Source: Sulfuricaulis sp.
GTDB lineage: Bacteria; Pseudomonadota; Gammaproteobacteria; Acidiferrobacterales; Sulfurifustaceae
Direction: 5' to 3'
DNA length: 64,000 bases
NCBI RefSeq assembly: GCF_024653915.1
Contig: NZ_JANLGY010000026.1
Coordinates: 1 to 64,000, forward strand
A model generated the notes under the pieces. The model ran no database searches. It was not told the origin of the DNA and worked only from the letters and a program-made list of their open reading frames with translations. Below are positions 54,499 through 63,983 of the stretch, one piece after another (the first letter of the stretch is position 1; each line of letters opens with the position of its first letter). A program made the translations under genes and the position numbers.

Positions 54499-56184
54499 TT
54501 ATGCGTCCGAACTGTCTTGTCCGTCCAGTTTCTCCTTGAGCTTATCGCCCAGGGAAGAGGTAGCCGAGCCACCCTTGCGCGCATACTCCTGTACCGCATC
54601 GTTCTCCTCCTCCATGTCCTTGGCCCGGACAGAAAGTGAGATCTTGCGGTTCTTGCGGTCGATGGTGGTGATCTTGGCCTCCACGCTGTCGCCGTCCTTG
54701 AGTACGGAACGGGCGTCTTCCACGCGCTCGCGCGCGATATCGGCGGCACGCAAATAGCCTTCGACCTCATCCGCGAGCTTGATAACGGCACCCTTGGTTT
54801 CCACGCTTGTCACGGTGCCCTTGACGACGGTGCCTTTGCCGTGGACCGTCACATAGTTCGTAAACGGGTCGCCATCCAGCTGCTTCACACCGAGCGAGAT
54901 GCGCTCACGCTCGGGGTCCACGGCCAGAATAACGGCCTCGATTTCATCGCCCTTCTTGTAGTTGTGCACGGCCTCTTCACCCGGCAACGCCCAAGACAGG
55001 TCGGACAGATGAATCAGGCCGTCGATACCACCTTCGAGACCGACAAAAATACCGAAGTCGGTGATGGATTTGATCTTGCCGCTGACCTTGTCATTCTTGT
55101 TGTGGTTGGTGGCAAACTCTTCCCAAGGATTCGGCTGGCACTGCTTCATGCCGAGCGAGATACGGCGGCGCTCGGTGTCGATGTCGAGGATCATTACCTC
55201 AACCTCATCGCCCAGCTGCACCACTTTGGTCGGATGGACGTTCTTGTTGGTCCAGTCCATTTCAGATACGTGCACCAGACCTTCCACGCCCGGCTCGATT
55301 TCCACGAACGCGCCATAGTCGGTGATGTTGGTGACCTTGCCGAACAGGCGCGTGCCTTCCGGATAGCGGCGCTGAATATCGACCCACGGATCGTCGCCGA
55401 GCTGTTTCAGGCCCAGCGAAACGCGGTTGCGCTCGCGGTCGTAGCGCAGCACCTTGGCTTCGATTTCGTCGCCGATCTTCAGTACTTCACTCGGATGCTT
55501 CACGCGCTTCCACGCGAGATCGGTGATGTGCAGCAGTCCGTCGATGCCGCCCAAATCGATGAACGCGCCGTAATCGGTGAGGTTCTTGACCACGCCCTTG
55601 ACGGTTTGACCTTCTTCCAGGCCCGAGAGCAGTGCTTCGCGCTCGGCGGAAATTTCTTTCTCGACCACGGCACGACGCGAAACCACGACATTGTTGCGCT
55701 TGCGGTCGATCTTGATAACTTTGAATTCGAGTTCCTTGCCTTCGAGATAGCTGGGGTCGCGCACGGGGCGGACATCGACAAGGGAACTGGGGAGGAATGC
55801 GCGGATGGTATTCATGGCGACGGTGAAACCGCCTTTCACCTTGCCGGTCATGACGCCGGTGACGATGGATTGCACCTCGAATGCCTTCTCAAGATCCTCC
55901 CACGCCTTGGCGCGGCAGGCCTTCTCGCGCGACAAGCGGGTCTCGCCGGACCCGTCTTCGAGCATTTCAATCACGACTTCCACGGTGTCGCCGACCTTGA
56001 CGGTCACTTCACCGCGGGCATCCTGGAACTCAGCCACGGGGATCACGGCTTCGGACTTGAGGCCGGCGTAGACGACAACGATGTTTTCATCCACGTGCAC
56101 GACTTCGCCGGTGATCAGCGAGCCGGATTGCAGGCGAACTTTACTCAGGCTCTCTTCAAATAGTTGCGCAAAACTTTCAGTCAT
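54499..56184 (-). CDS. rpsA: 30S ribosomal protein S1
   Basis: A 561-residue S1 with six S1/OB repeats, e.g. [43 protein letters not shown] and [22 protein letters not shown] (partial motifs), close in length to E. coli S1 (557). It binds mRNA at the 30S subunit for initiation. A 119-base gap separates it from cmk. No intrinsic terminator is evident after its stop. Confidence 0.97.
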   Translation of the reverse strand: MTESFAQLFEESLSKVRLQSGSLITGEVVHVDENIVVVYAGLKSEAVIPVAEFQDARGEVTVKVGDTVEVVIEMLEDGSGETRLSREKACRAKAWEDLEKAFEVQSIVTGVMTGKVKGGFTVAMNTIRAFLPSSLVDVRPVRDPSYLEGKELEFKVIKIDRKRNNVVVSRRAVVEKEISAEREALLSGLEEGQTVKGVVKNLTDYGAFIDLGGIDGLLHITDLAWKRVKHPSEVLKIGDEIEAKVLRYDRERNRVSLGLKQLGDDPWVDIQRRYPEGTRLFGKVTNITDYGAFVEIEPGVEGLVHVSEMDWTNKNVHPTKVVQLGDEVEVMILDIDTERRRISLGMKQCQPNPWEEFATNHNKNDKVSGKIKSITDFGIFVGLEGGIDGLIHLSDLSWALPGEEAVHNYKKGDEIEAVILAVDPERERISLGVKQLDGDPFTNYVTVHGKGTVVKGTVTSVETKGAVIKLADEVEGYLRAADIARERVEDARSVLKDGDSVEAKITTIDRKNRKISLSVRAKDMEEENDAVQEYARKGGSATSSLGDKLKEKLDGQDSSDA

Positions 56185-56303
56185 ATAAGGTTAGTTTGGT
56201 TCCGGTCGGCGGCCGCGCATTAGAGCAGCTTCACCAACTTCGTCACTCGGGTAGATTGATAAATGGAGATCCCAGCACCCTTCCGTTCCCTGGAAAGGCA
56301 GAT

Positions 56304-56996
56304 TTACCCCGGCCGCCGCTGTAGCAGCAGGCCGTAAACACGCTCAACCACCCCGGAAATGTCGAGCTGAGAGGTATCCAGAATGCACGCATCTTGCGCC
56401 GGCTTGAGCGGTGAAACCGCCCGCCCGGCGTCGCGCGCATCGCGCTCACGGATCTCGTCCAAAAGCCGCGGGAGGTTAACATCGAATCCCTTGTCTATCA
56501 ACTGTTTATACCTCCTCTCGGCACGCACTTCAGGGCTGGCAGAAAGATATACCTTAAGTATCGCGTCCGGGAACACAGTCGACCCCATGTCCCGGCCGTC
56601 CGCGACCAGGCCGGGCAAGCGGCGAAACGAGTGCTGTTTCTGCAACAGGGCGCTGCGTACTTCGGGGATGGCCGCCACGATCGACGCCAGCTTGCCGCTC
56701 TCTTCCGTCCGCAGCTGGTCACCGATATCCCCGCCATGCAGCAACACGGCCGCGGCACCGCCGTCGGTCCGGGGCACAAACCGGATATCCATGGATGTCG
56801 CCAGACGTGCCAGTGCCGGTCGGTCTTCGAGACTGACACGCTCCCGCGTAGCCACTACCCCCACGACCCGGTAGAGGGCTCCGCTGTCGAGAAAGTGCCA
56901 GCCGAGCCGCTGCGCCAGGATTTGTCCTACCGTACCCTTGCCGGAACCTCCAGGACCATCAATGGCCAGCACTGGTGCCTTGGCCGCCACGATCAT
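56304..56996 (-). CDS. cmk: Cytidylate kinase
   Basis: A 230-residue CMP/dCMP kinase. The P-loop is IDGPGGSGKGTVGQ, followed by FLDSGALYRVVG and DGRDMGSTVFPDA. Its start overlaps the aroA stop by four bases. The aroA-cmk-rpsA order is conserved in proteobacteria. Confidence 0.96.
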   Translation of the reverse strand: MIVAAKAPVLAIDGPGGSGKGTVGQILAQRLGWHFLDSGALYRVVGVVATRERVSLEDRPALARLATSMDIRFVPRTDGGAAAVLLHGGDIGDQLRTEESGKLASIVAAIPEVRSALLQKQHSFRRLPGLVADGRDMGSTVFPDAILKVYLSASPEVRAERRYKQLIDKGFDVNLPRLLDEIRERDARDAGRAVSPLKPAQDACILDTSQLDISGVVERVYGLLLQRRPG

Positions 56997-58303
56997 CGCC
57001 CACCCTGCACTTCTATCGACAGTCCCGCGCGCTTCGCCAGCGGCGCAAAACCCGGAAACGAGGTATCCACGTTCTTGCAGTCACGCACCGTGACCGGACC
57101 AGCGGACACGAGACCCGCCATGGCAAAAGACATGGCAATACGGTGATCACCGTGGCTGTCGATCTCACTGCCCTGCAGCCGCCCACCTTTAATGAGGATG
57201 CCATCCGGGGTTTCGCGGGCGTCGATGCCGAGGTGTTTCAGGCCCTGTGCCATCACCGCAATGCGATCCGATTCTTTTACCCGTAATTCATGCGCACCCG
57301 TCAGAACGGTTTCTCCCTCGGCACAGGCAGCAGCAATAAAGATCGCCGGGAATTCGTCGATGGCCAGCGGCACCTGATCTCCCGGAATTCTAATGCCGTG
57401 CAACTTGGCAGCGCGCACGCGGATGTCCGCGACCGGCTCGCCGCCCACTTCGCGTGGGTTCAACAATTCGATATTGGCACCCATGAGCTTCAGAATATTG
57501 ATCACGCCGATGCGCGTGGGATTAATGCCGACATGCTCCAGCACCAGGTCGGAACCGGGCGCAATGCTGGCGCCGACAAGAAAGAAAGTGGCAGAAGAAA
57601 TATCCGCCGGGACATCGATGTGGCAGGCCTTGAGTTTACCATCGCCACGCAGACTGATGCGCGCGCCTTTTGTCTGCACGTCATATCCGAAACCGCGCAG
57701 CATGCGCTCGGTGTGATCGCGCGTGGGCGCGGGCTCGGTAATCACCGTTTCACCTTGTGCGTACAACCCTGCAAGCAACAGCGAGGATTTCACCTGCGCG
57801 CTGGCCACCGGCATGTGGTACTCAATCCCGCGCAGCTTCTGACCACCTTTGATTCTCAGCGGTGGCCGGTCGCCTTCCGCCGCCTGGATGACAGCACCCA
57901 TGCGGCAGAGCGGATCGGCCACACGCTTCATCGGTCGTTTGCTCAGAGATTCATCGCCGATAAGTTCCGAGTCAAAATTCTGGCCTGCCAGAATGCCAGC
58001 CATCAATCGCATGGCCGTACCGGAATTGCCCATGTCGAGCGCACTTTGGGGAGTCTTTAAACCATGCAAGCCCGCGCCGTGTATAACCAGACTTCCCTGT
58101 TCAGGGCCTTCGGCACGCACGCCCATGACGCGGAAGGCGGCCAACGTGGACAACACGTCCTCGCCATCCAACAGGCCGGTGACGCGTGTTTCGCCCTCTG
58201 CCAGTGAACCCAGCATGACCGCGCGATGCGAAATGGATTTGTCGCCCGGCACGCGGACGCGGCCGATCAACTTGCCACCAGGCTGGGTCACATAATCAAT
58301 CAT
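56993..58303 (-). CDS. aroA: 3-phosphoshikimate 1-carboxyvinyltransferase (EPSP synthase)
   Basis: A 436-residue AroA catalysing the sixth step of the shikimate pathway. Motifs: GDKSISHRAVML, LDMGNSGTAMRLM and RVKESDRIAVMAQGL. The ATG at 58303 is chosen; further upstream in frame the sequence is part of the hairpin repeat between aroA and tyrA. It overlaps cmk downstream. Confidence 0.96.
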   Translation of the reverse strand: MIDYVTQPGGKLIGRVRVPGDKSISHRAVMLGSLAEGETRVTGLLDGEDVLSTLAAFRVMGVRAEGPEQGSLVIHGAGLHGLKTPQSALDMGNSGTAMRLMAGILAGQNFDSELIGDESLSKRPMKRVADPLCRMGAVIQAAEGDRPPLRIKGGQKLRGIEYHMPVASAQVKSSLLLAGLYAQGETVITEPAPTRDHTERMLRGFGYDVQTKGARISLRGDGKLKACHIDVPADISSATFFLVGASIAPGSDLVLEHVGINPTRIGVINILKLMGANIELLNPREVGGEPVADIRVRAAKLHGIRIPGDQVPLAIDEFPAIFIAAACAEGETVLTGAHELRVKESDRIAVMAQGLKHLGIDARETPDGILIKGGRLQGSEIDSHGDHRIAMSFAMAGLVSAGPVTVRDCKNVDTSFPGFAPLAKRAGLSIEVQGGR

Positions 58304-58327
58304 AATTGGAAGAAATTTGTATGAACA

Positions 58328-58421
58328 TTTGACGCAAAGACGCGAAGGCGTAAAGAAAAACAAACCAAAATTCTAAATATTTTTTCTGATTTACTTTGCG
58401 TCTTTGTGCCTTTGCGTCAAA
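58328..58421. repeat. Inverted repeat, family copy 1 (aroA-tyrA gap)
   Basis: Arms 58328-58355 and 58394-58421 (28 bases) pair with five mismatches, all of which would be G-U pairs in RNA of one strand. Built from short GCGTCTTTG-like units. Its right arm includes the tyrA stop codon. Related to the elements at 60398-60511 and 63912-63983. Confidence 0.8.
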
Positions 58422-59280
58422 ACTTCTTATTTAACCCATCGCGCGCATGCTTGGCGCGCGTGAACGTATTAACCAGCCACTTGCCATCACCCTTCTCGAT
58501 GGCTTTCACCAGTGCGCCGAGATCGGTGTGATACTGGCGCAATGCGTGCAACAAGGCGTCCCGATTGGCAAGACAGATGTCACGCCACATCACCGGGTCG
58601 CTCGCCGCGACACGCGTGGCGTCGCTGAAGCTGCCGGCGGAGTTTTCCATGATGGCGCGGTAATCGTCGTGCCGCACCACCATGTCGACCAGGCAGTAGG
58701 CCAGCATGTGCGGCAAATGACTGCTCACCGCCAGGATGCGGTCATGGTCCGTCGCCGTAAGCGAAACCACCTCGGCACCGGCCGCCTCCCACATGGCGCG
58801 CACATGCATAAGTGCATCGGTATCCGTATCGGCTTCAGGCGTCAGAATCACGCGCCGACGCTGGAACAAGTCCGGTAGCGATGCCGCGACACCCGATTGT
58901 TCCGTGCCCGCCAGCGGATGTCCCGGAACGAAATGGGTGAAACGTGAACCCAGCGCCGCGCGTGCCGCCGTAATGACGCTGCCTTTGACGCTGCCAACAT
59001 CGGTCACCACGGAATCGTCCGGCAACACCGGGCCGAGCGTGTTCAAAATATCCGCCATGTTCCCCACCGGAACAGCCAGCACAATCATGTCGGCGCCGCG
59101 CACCGCATCCGGCAATGAGACTTCCGCGCGGTCTATCACGCCGAGTTCCACTGCCTGCTGCAGATTGCCGATGCTGCGACCGTAGCCGATGATCTCGCGC
59201 GCCTGGCCGGCGTCGCGCAACGCGCGCGCCAGCGAGCCGCCGATGAGACCGATGCCTATTATGCATAGCTTGTTAATCAT
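58417..59280 (-). CDS. tyrA: Prephenate (arogenate) dehydrogenase
   Basis: A 287-residue TyrA with IIGIGLIGGSLARAL at the N-terminus, DVGSVKG and PGHPLAGTEQSGV, the active-site segment with the catalytic His. It has no chorismate mutase domain. It oxidises prephenate or arogenate in tyrosine synthesis. Start overlaps the hisC stop by four bases. Confidence 0.94.
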   Translation of the reverse strand: MINKLCIIGIGLIGGSLARALRDAGQAREIIGYGRSIGNLQQAVELGVIDRAEVSLPDAVRGADMIVLAVPVGNMADILNTLGPVLPDDSVVTDVGSVKGSVITAARAALGSRFTHFVPGHPLAGTEQSGVAASLPDLFQRRRVILTPEADTDTDALMHVRAMWEAAGAEVVSLTATDHDRILAVSSHLPHMLAYCLVDMVVRHDDYRAIMENSAGSFSDATRVAASDPVMWRDICLANRDALLHALRQYHTDLGALVKAIEKGDGKWLVNTFTRAKHARDGLNKKF

Positions 59281-60386
59281 TTCTGGGTGCTGATTGCTTT
59301 TTTCAGGGCATTGATAAATCTTTCATTTTCTTCGGGCAGACCGACGGTGATGCGCAAATGATTGGGCATGCCGTATTCGGCTACCGACCGGACGATCACG
59401 CCCTGACGCATCAGGGCCTCGTTCACCGCTTTCGCAGGATTCTTTAAATCCACGCAGATAAAATTTCCGGCGGAAGGAATATGCGCCAGTCCCATCTCCG
59501 TGAAGGCCGTGATCAGCAGGCGCATCCCATCGCGGTTGTTCTGCACGGCGCGTTCAACGTGCGTCCCATCCTCCAGCGCCGCCACGGCAGCGGCCAACGC
59601 CACGCTGTTCACGTTGAACGGCGGACGCACACGATTCAGAACTTCGGCCACCGCCGGGCTGGATATGCCATAGCCCACGCGCAATCCGGCCAGTCCGTGA
59701 GCCTTGGAAAAGGTGCGCGTGGTGACAAGATTCGGGTATTTCGCGGCCCAGGTGATGGTGTCGGGATATTCCCGTTCCCCGGCGTACTCGAAATAGGCCG
59801 CATCCACCGCCACCAGCACATGCGCCGGAAGCGCTCTGATGAAATCCTCCAGCTCGTCGGACTTGAGCCAGGTGCCTGTAGGGTTGTTCGGGTTGGCGAT
59901 GAAAATCAGGCGCGTGCGCGAATTAACTGCCTGGCGCATGGCCGCGAGGTCATGGCCCCAGTTTTTTGCCGGGGTAATCACGGCTTTGGCGCCGACCGCG
60001 CGCGTCACGATGGGGTAAAGCGCGAAGGCGTGCTCGGAAAAGACGACTTCGTTTTCCGGCAGCACAAAGGCGTGCGCCAGAAATTCCAGAATGTCACTCG
60101 AGCCGTTGCCAAGCGTAATGCCGTCCGGCCTGACGCCATGTTTTTTCGCCAAGGCTTTTTTCAACGCAAAACCGCTGCCATCCGGGTAGCGGTGGATACC
60201 CGTCAGGGCATCGCGTGCCGCCGCCAGCGCGCGCGGATTCGGTCCGAGAGGATTTTCGTTGCTCGCGAGCTTGATCGCGCCGGTGACGCCGTACTCGCGC
60301 TCCAGTTCCTCGATCGGCTTGCCCGGCTTGTACGGTTCAAGCTCCCTCACGCCGGGCGTGGCGAGATCAAGGATTCGATTATTCAT
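59277..60386 (-). CDS. hisC: Histidinol-phosphate/aromatic aminotransferase
   Basis: A 369-residue class I/II PLP aminotransferase of the HisC type: LASNENPLGPNP, IFIANPNNPTGTW and the PLP lysine in RTFSKAHGLAGLRVGY. Placed between pheA and tyrA it is the HisC2 form, probably acting on aromatic substrates as well as histidinol phosphate. Coupled to tyrA by overlap. Confidence 0.94.
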   Translation of the reverse strand: MNNRILDLATPGVRELEPYKPGKPIEELEREYGVTGAIKLASNENPLGPNPRALAAARDALTGIHRYPDGSGFALKKALAKKHGVRPDGITLGNGSSDILEFLAHAFVLPENEVVFSEHAFALYPIVTRAVGAKAVITPAKNWGHDLAAMRQAVNSRTRLIFIANPNNPTGTWLKSDELEDFIRALPAHVLVAVDAAYFEYAGEREYPDTITWAAKYPNLVTTRTFSKAHGLAGLRVGYGISSPAVAEVLNRVRPPFNVNSVALAAAVAALEDGTHVERAVQNNRDGMRLLITAFTEMGLAHIPSAGNFICVDLKNPAKAVNEALMRQGVIVRSVAEYGMPNHLRITVGLPEENERFINALKKAISTQK

Positions 60387-60397
60387 AAAGAAAATTC

Positions 60398-60511
60398 ACC
60401 GCAAAGGCGCAAAGAACGCAAAGAAGAATTGAATATTAAAAACAAATATTCATTCTCGCTTTTACTTAACATTTATTTTGTTTTCCTTTGCGATCTTTGC
60501 GTCTTTGCGGT
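60398..60511. repeat. Inverted repeat, family copy 2 (hisC-pheA gap)
   Basis: Arms 60398-60424 and 60485-60511 (27 bases, ACCGCAAAG-type units) pair almost perfectly around an AT-rich 60-base middle. Fills the gap between pheA and hisC. Same family as the elements at 58328 and 63912. Confidence 0.82.
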
Positions 60512-60519
60512 AAAAGTTC

Positions 60520-61623
60520 TTACAGCACGGCCTTGGGATAGGAACCGAGCCGTTTCAGGAACGCTGCTTCTTTTTCCAGATCGGCAAGCGCCTTGGCGAC
60601 CTTGCGATCCTTCATGTGGCCGTCAACATCGACGAAGAAGACGTACTCCCACATGCTCTGGCGCGAGGGGCGCGACTCAATGCGCGTCATGTTGATCTTG
60701 TTCTTTGCCAGCGGCGCCAGCAAGCGTTGCAACGCGCCGGGGCGGTTGCGACTCGACAGCAGCAGGCTGGTCTTGTCGTTGCCACTCGGAGCCGTGTCGA
60801 GCGTGCCTATGACGAGGAAGCGCGTAGTGTTGTCCGGGCGATCTTCTATATTGCTGGCGAACATGTGCAATCCATAAAGCTGCGCCGCGGTATCGCCGGC
60901 AATCGCGAGCGTGCCGACATCCGCCGCCGCGAGCCGCGCCGCCTCGGCATTGCTCGCCACCGACACACGCTTCACACCCGGCAGGTTGGCATCCAGCCAC
61001 TCGCGGCACTGCGCCAGCGATTGTTGATGCGATGCCACACAATTCGCGCCGCTGAGGTCGTTGCCTTTACCGAGCAGGTGATGATGGATGCGCAGCGCCA
61101 CTTCGCCGCAGATTTTGAGCGGCGAAGCCATGAACATGTCGAGCGTATGATTAATGACACCTTCGGTGGAGTTCTCGACTGGCACCACGCCGAAATGGGC
61201 GCTGCCCGACTCAACCTCGCGGAAGACTTCGTCGATGGCCGCGAGCGGCACGGTTTCCACGGCGTGGCCGAACTGTTTGAGCGCGGCCTCCTGGGTGAAG
61301 GTCCCTTCCGGCCCGAGAAACGCAATGCGCAGGCGCGATTCCAGCGCCAGGCAGGCAGACATGATTTCGCGAAACAACCGCGCCATGGCCTCCTCCGAAA
61401 GCGGCCCTTGATTGCGCTCCAGCACCTTGCGCAACACCTCGGCTTCGCGCTCCGGGCGGTAATAATTATTACTCCCTTCCTTCTGCTTGATTGCGGCGAC
61501 CGCCAGCGCCAGCCGTGCGCGTTCGCTGATCTGCGCCTGAATTTTTACATCCAGCGCGTCGATCTGTTCACGCAATTTGTTTATTTGCGCGTCGGCCCCG
61601 CCGGTTTTGCTCTTTTTGGTCAT
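60520..61623 (-). CDS. pheA: Chorismate mutase/prephenate dehydratase (P-protein)
   Basis: A 367-residue bifunctional PheA. The N-terminal chorismate mutase helix domain (about 15-100) has LREQIDALDVKIQ and YRPEREAEVL. The prephenate dehydratase domain starts IAFLGPEGTFTQEA and has VVPVENSTEGVI. A C-terminal ACT domain has NRPGALQRLL and IESRPSR, the phenylalanine-binding site. Four bases follow the dehydrogenase gene upstream. Confidence 0.95.
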   Translation of the reverse strand: MTKKSKTGGADAQINKLREQIDALDVKIQAQISERARLALAVAAIKQKEGSNNYYRPEREAEVLRKVLERNQGPLSEEAMARLFREIMSACLALESRLRIAFLGPEGTFTQEAALKQFGHAVETVPLAAIDEVFREVESGSAHFGVVPVENSTEGVINHTLDMFMASPLKICGEVALRIHHHLLGKGNDLSGANCVASHQQSLAQCREWLDANLPGVKRVSVASNAEAARLAAADVGTLAIAGDTAAQLYGLHMFASNIEDRPDNTTRFLVIGTLDTAPSGNDKTSLLLSSRNRPGALQRLLAPLAKNKINMTRIESRPSRQSMWEYVFFVDVDGHMKDRKVAKALADLEKEAAFLKRLGSYPKAVL

Positions 61624-61627
61624 GTCC

Positions 61628-62791
61628 TCAGATGATGCGCGCCATCAGTACGCCGTTGATGCCCGCGATCTTCTGGCGTACGTCTTCCGTCACGGGACTG
61701 TCGAGATCCACCACGGTGTAGGCGTAGTCGCCGCGCGAGCGGTTGACCATGTCGTGAATGTTCAGCTTGGAATTACCCAGCGTCTCGGAAATCAGGCCGA
61801 GCATGTTGGGCACGTTGGCATTGGCCACCACCAGGCGATGTTTCGTCTCGCGCGCCATCACCACGTCCGGGTAATTCACCGCGTTGCGGATATTGCCGTT
61901 CTCAAGAAAATCCTTCACCTGCTCCGCCACCATGATGGCACAGTTGTCCTCGGCCTCGGCGGTCGAGGCTCCCAGATGCGGCAGCGTAATCACGCGCTCG
62001 TGATTTTTCAGGAGGTTGCTCGGGAAGTCGCACACGTAGCCATAGACCTTGCCGGCCTTGATGGCGGCGCTGACCGCGGCATCGTCCACGATGCCCTCGC
62101 GCGCAAAGTTGAGGATGATGACGCCATCCTTCATGGCCTTGAGGCGTTCGGCGTTGATCAGATTCTTGGTGGCATCGATCAACGGCACGTGGAAGGTTAC
62201 AAAATCCGCCGCGCGCAACGCCTCTTCCACGCTGTTGGCCTTCTTCACGTCGGCCGACAACTGCCACGCACCTTCCACGGTCAGGCCCGGGTCGAAGCCG
62301 ACCACCTTCATGCCAAGCGCGATGCCCATGTTGGCGACGTTGCGCCCGATGGCGCCGAGGCCGATCACCGCGAGCGTGCGCCCGGGCAATTCGAAACCGG
62401 CGAAATTCTTTTTTCCCGCCTCGACTGCCTTGCCGATCTCGGGATCCGAGCCGGACAGACCACGCGCAAATTCCCATGACGCGGGGATATGGCGGCAGGC
62501 CAGCAGCATGCCAGCCAGCACCAGTTCCTTCACGGCATTGGCGTTGGCGCCGGGCGCGTTGAACACCGGTATGCCCATCTTGGTCAGCTTGTCGACCGGG
62601 ATGTTGTTCACGCCTGCGCCGGCGCGGCCGACGGCCTTGAGCGACTTCGGCATTTCCATGTCGTGCATCTTGAACGAGCGCAGCAGGATGCCGTCCGGCT
62701 CCTTCGCGTCGGTCGAAACCTGGAACTGCTCTTTGGGCAGACGCGCCAGTCCGAGCGGCGAGATATTATTGAGTGTCAGTATCTTGTACAT
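61628..62791 (-). CDS. serA: D-3-phosphoglycerate dehydrogenase
   Basis: A 387-residue 2-hydroxyacid dehydrogenase with NAD motif VIGLGAIGRNVANMG, LNFAREGIVDD and a His/Glu pair (LPHLGASTAEAED), plus a C-terminal ACT-like domain. First step of serine synthesis; directly followed by pheA and preceded by serC by three bases. It lacks the long linker of some SerA enzymes. Confidence 0.92.
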   Translation of the reverse strand: MYKILTLNNISPLGLARLPKEQFQVSTDAKEPDGILLRSFKMHDMEMPKSLKAVGRAGAGVNNIPVDKLTKMGIPVFNAPGANANAVKELVLAGMLLACRHIPASWEFARGLSGSDPEIGKAVEAGKKNFAGFELPGRTLAVIGLGAIGRNVANMGIALGMKVVGFDPGLTVEGAWQLSADVKKANSVEEALRAADFVTFHVPLIDATKNLINAERLKAMKDGVIILNFAREGIVDDAAVSAAIKAGKVYGYVCDFPSNLLKNHERVITLPHLGASTAEAEDNCAIMVAEQVKDFLENGNIRNAVNYPDVVMARETKHRLVVANANVPNMLGLISETLGNSKLNIHDMVNRSRGDYAYTVVDLDSPVTEDVRQKIAGINGVLMARII

Positions 62792-62794
62792 GTT

Positions 62795-63880
62795 TCAACC
62801 CTGCTTCTTCATGAAATCCTGCATGTAAACGATCAACGCATCAATGCCGGCTTCGGGCATGGCGTTGTAGATGGAAGCGCGCATGCCGCCAACCGAGCGA
62901 TGGCCCTTGAGCTGCACCAGCCCCGCGGCCTTGGTACCCTTGAGGAAAGGCTCGTCCATTGCCGCGTCCTTCAGCGTGAAAGGCACATTCATCCACGAAC
63001 GGCTGTGTTTTTCCACCGGGTTTTTGTAGAACCCGCCGCTGGCATCGATGAAGGCATACAGTTTTTCGGCCTTGCGCTTGTTGATTTCAGCCATGCCCTT
63101 GAGACCGCCCTTTTTCTTGAGCCAGTCGAACACCAGCCCGGCGATATACCAGCCATAGGTCGGCGGGGTGTTGTACATGGAACCGTTTTCGGCGTGGATC
63201 TTGTAATCGAACATCGAGGGGGTGCTGGCCGCGGCACCACCGATCAAGTCCTCGCGCACGATCACGATGGTCAGTCCGGCCGGGCCGATGTTCTTCTGCG
63301 AGCCGGCGTAAATAATCCCGAACTTCGTCACGTCTACCGGGCGCGACAGGATGGTCGAGGACATATCCGCCACCAGCGGAACATTGCCGGTCTGCGGCAC
63401 GAAGCTGAACTCGACGCCACCGATGGTTTCGTTCGGCGTGTAGTGCAAATAGGCCGCGTCCGGATCGGTCTTCCAATCCTGTTGCGGTGGCACGGTGCTG
63501 AAGTTGGTCGCTTCCGATGTCGCGGCGACGTTCACGCCGCCGAATTTTTTGGCTTCCTTGATCGCTTTCTTCGACCACTCGCCGGTGTTGATGTAGTCGG
63601 TGGATTTCTTGCCGCGCAGCAGGTTCAGCGGCACCATGGCAAACTGCGCCGAGGCGCCACCTTGCAGGAACAGCACCTTGTAGTCCGCCGGGATGTTCAT
63701 CAGCTCGCGCAGATCGGCCTCGGCCTTCTCGGCGATGGCGATGAATTCCTTGCCGCGATGACTCATCTCCATCACCGACATGCCGCTGCCGTGCCAATCG
63801 TTCAACTCGGCTTGCGCCTGCTTCAACACTTCTTCCGGTAACACCGCCGGGCCCGCACTGAAATTAAATACTCTTGCCAT
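62795..63880 (-). CDS. serC: Phosphoserine aminotransferase
   Basis: A 361-residue SerC. It begins RVFNFSAGPAVLP, and the PLP lysine lies in YAGSQKNIGPAGLTIVIVR, with NTPPTYGWYIAGLV downstream. It converts 3-phosphohydroxypyruvate to phosphoserine. It heads the visible operon; the next gene upstream lies outside the window. Confidence 0.96.
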   Translation of the reverse strand: MARVFNFSAGPAVLPEEVLKQAQAELNDWHGSGMSVMEMSHRGKEFIAIAEKAEADLRELMNIPADYKVLFLQGGASAQFAMVPLNLLRGKKSTDYINTGEWSKKAIKEAKKFGGVNVAATSEATNFSTVPPQQDWKTDPDAAYLHYTPNETIGGVEFSFVPQTGNVPLVADMSSTILSRPVDVTKFGIIYAGSQKNIGPAGLTIVIVREDLIGGAAASTPSMFDYKIHAENGSMYNTPPTYGWYIAGLVFDWLKKKGGLKGMAEINKRKAEKLYAFIDASGGFYKNPVEKHSRSWMNVPFTLKDAAMDEPFLKGTKAAGLVQLKGHRSVGGMRASIYNAMPEAGIDALIVYMQDFMKKQG

Positions 63881-63911
63881 TTCGTATTACACCTTTTGTA
63901 TATGATTTATC

Positions 63912-63983
63912 ACCGCAGAGATCGCAGAGGACGCAGAGAAAAGAGTTTAGAATTACCCATCAATTCTCTGCGCACTCTGCGGT
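63912..63983. repeat. Inverted repeat, family copy 3 (upstream of serC)
   Basis: A left arm from 63912 (ACCGCAGAG units) pairs with a right arm ending at 63983 (CTCTGCGGT). Same design as the elements in the aroA-tyrA and hisC-pheA gaps, with CAGAG in place of CAAAG. It lies in the 120 bases upstream of serC; no gene is seen there. Confidence 0.7.

Noticed and set aside
54841-56163. Long open frame on the plus strand opposite rpsA (440 codons)
   Set aside because: It is the antisense shadow of six S1 repeats with matching codon bias; no family motifs or ribosome site.
58328-58421. Repeated short units resembling a CRISPR array
   Set aside because: The units form inverted arms of a hairpin, not direct repeats with unique spacers, and no cas genes are present.
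59481-63841. Several long plus-strand frames opposite hisC, pheA, serA and serC
   Set aside because: GC-rich antisense shadows of clearly conserved minus-strand genes.
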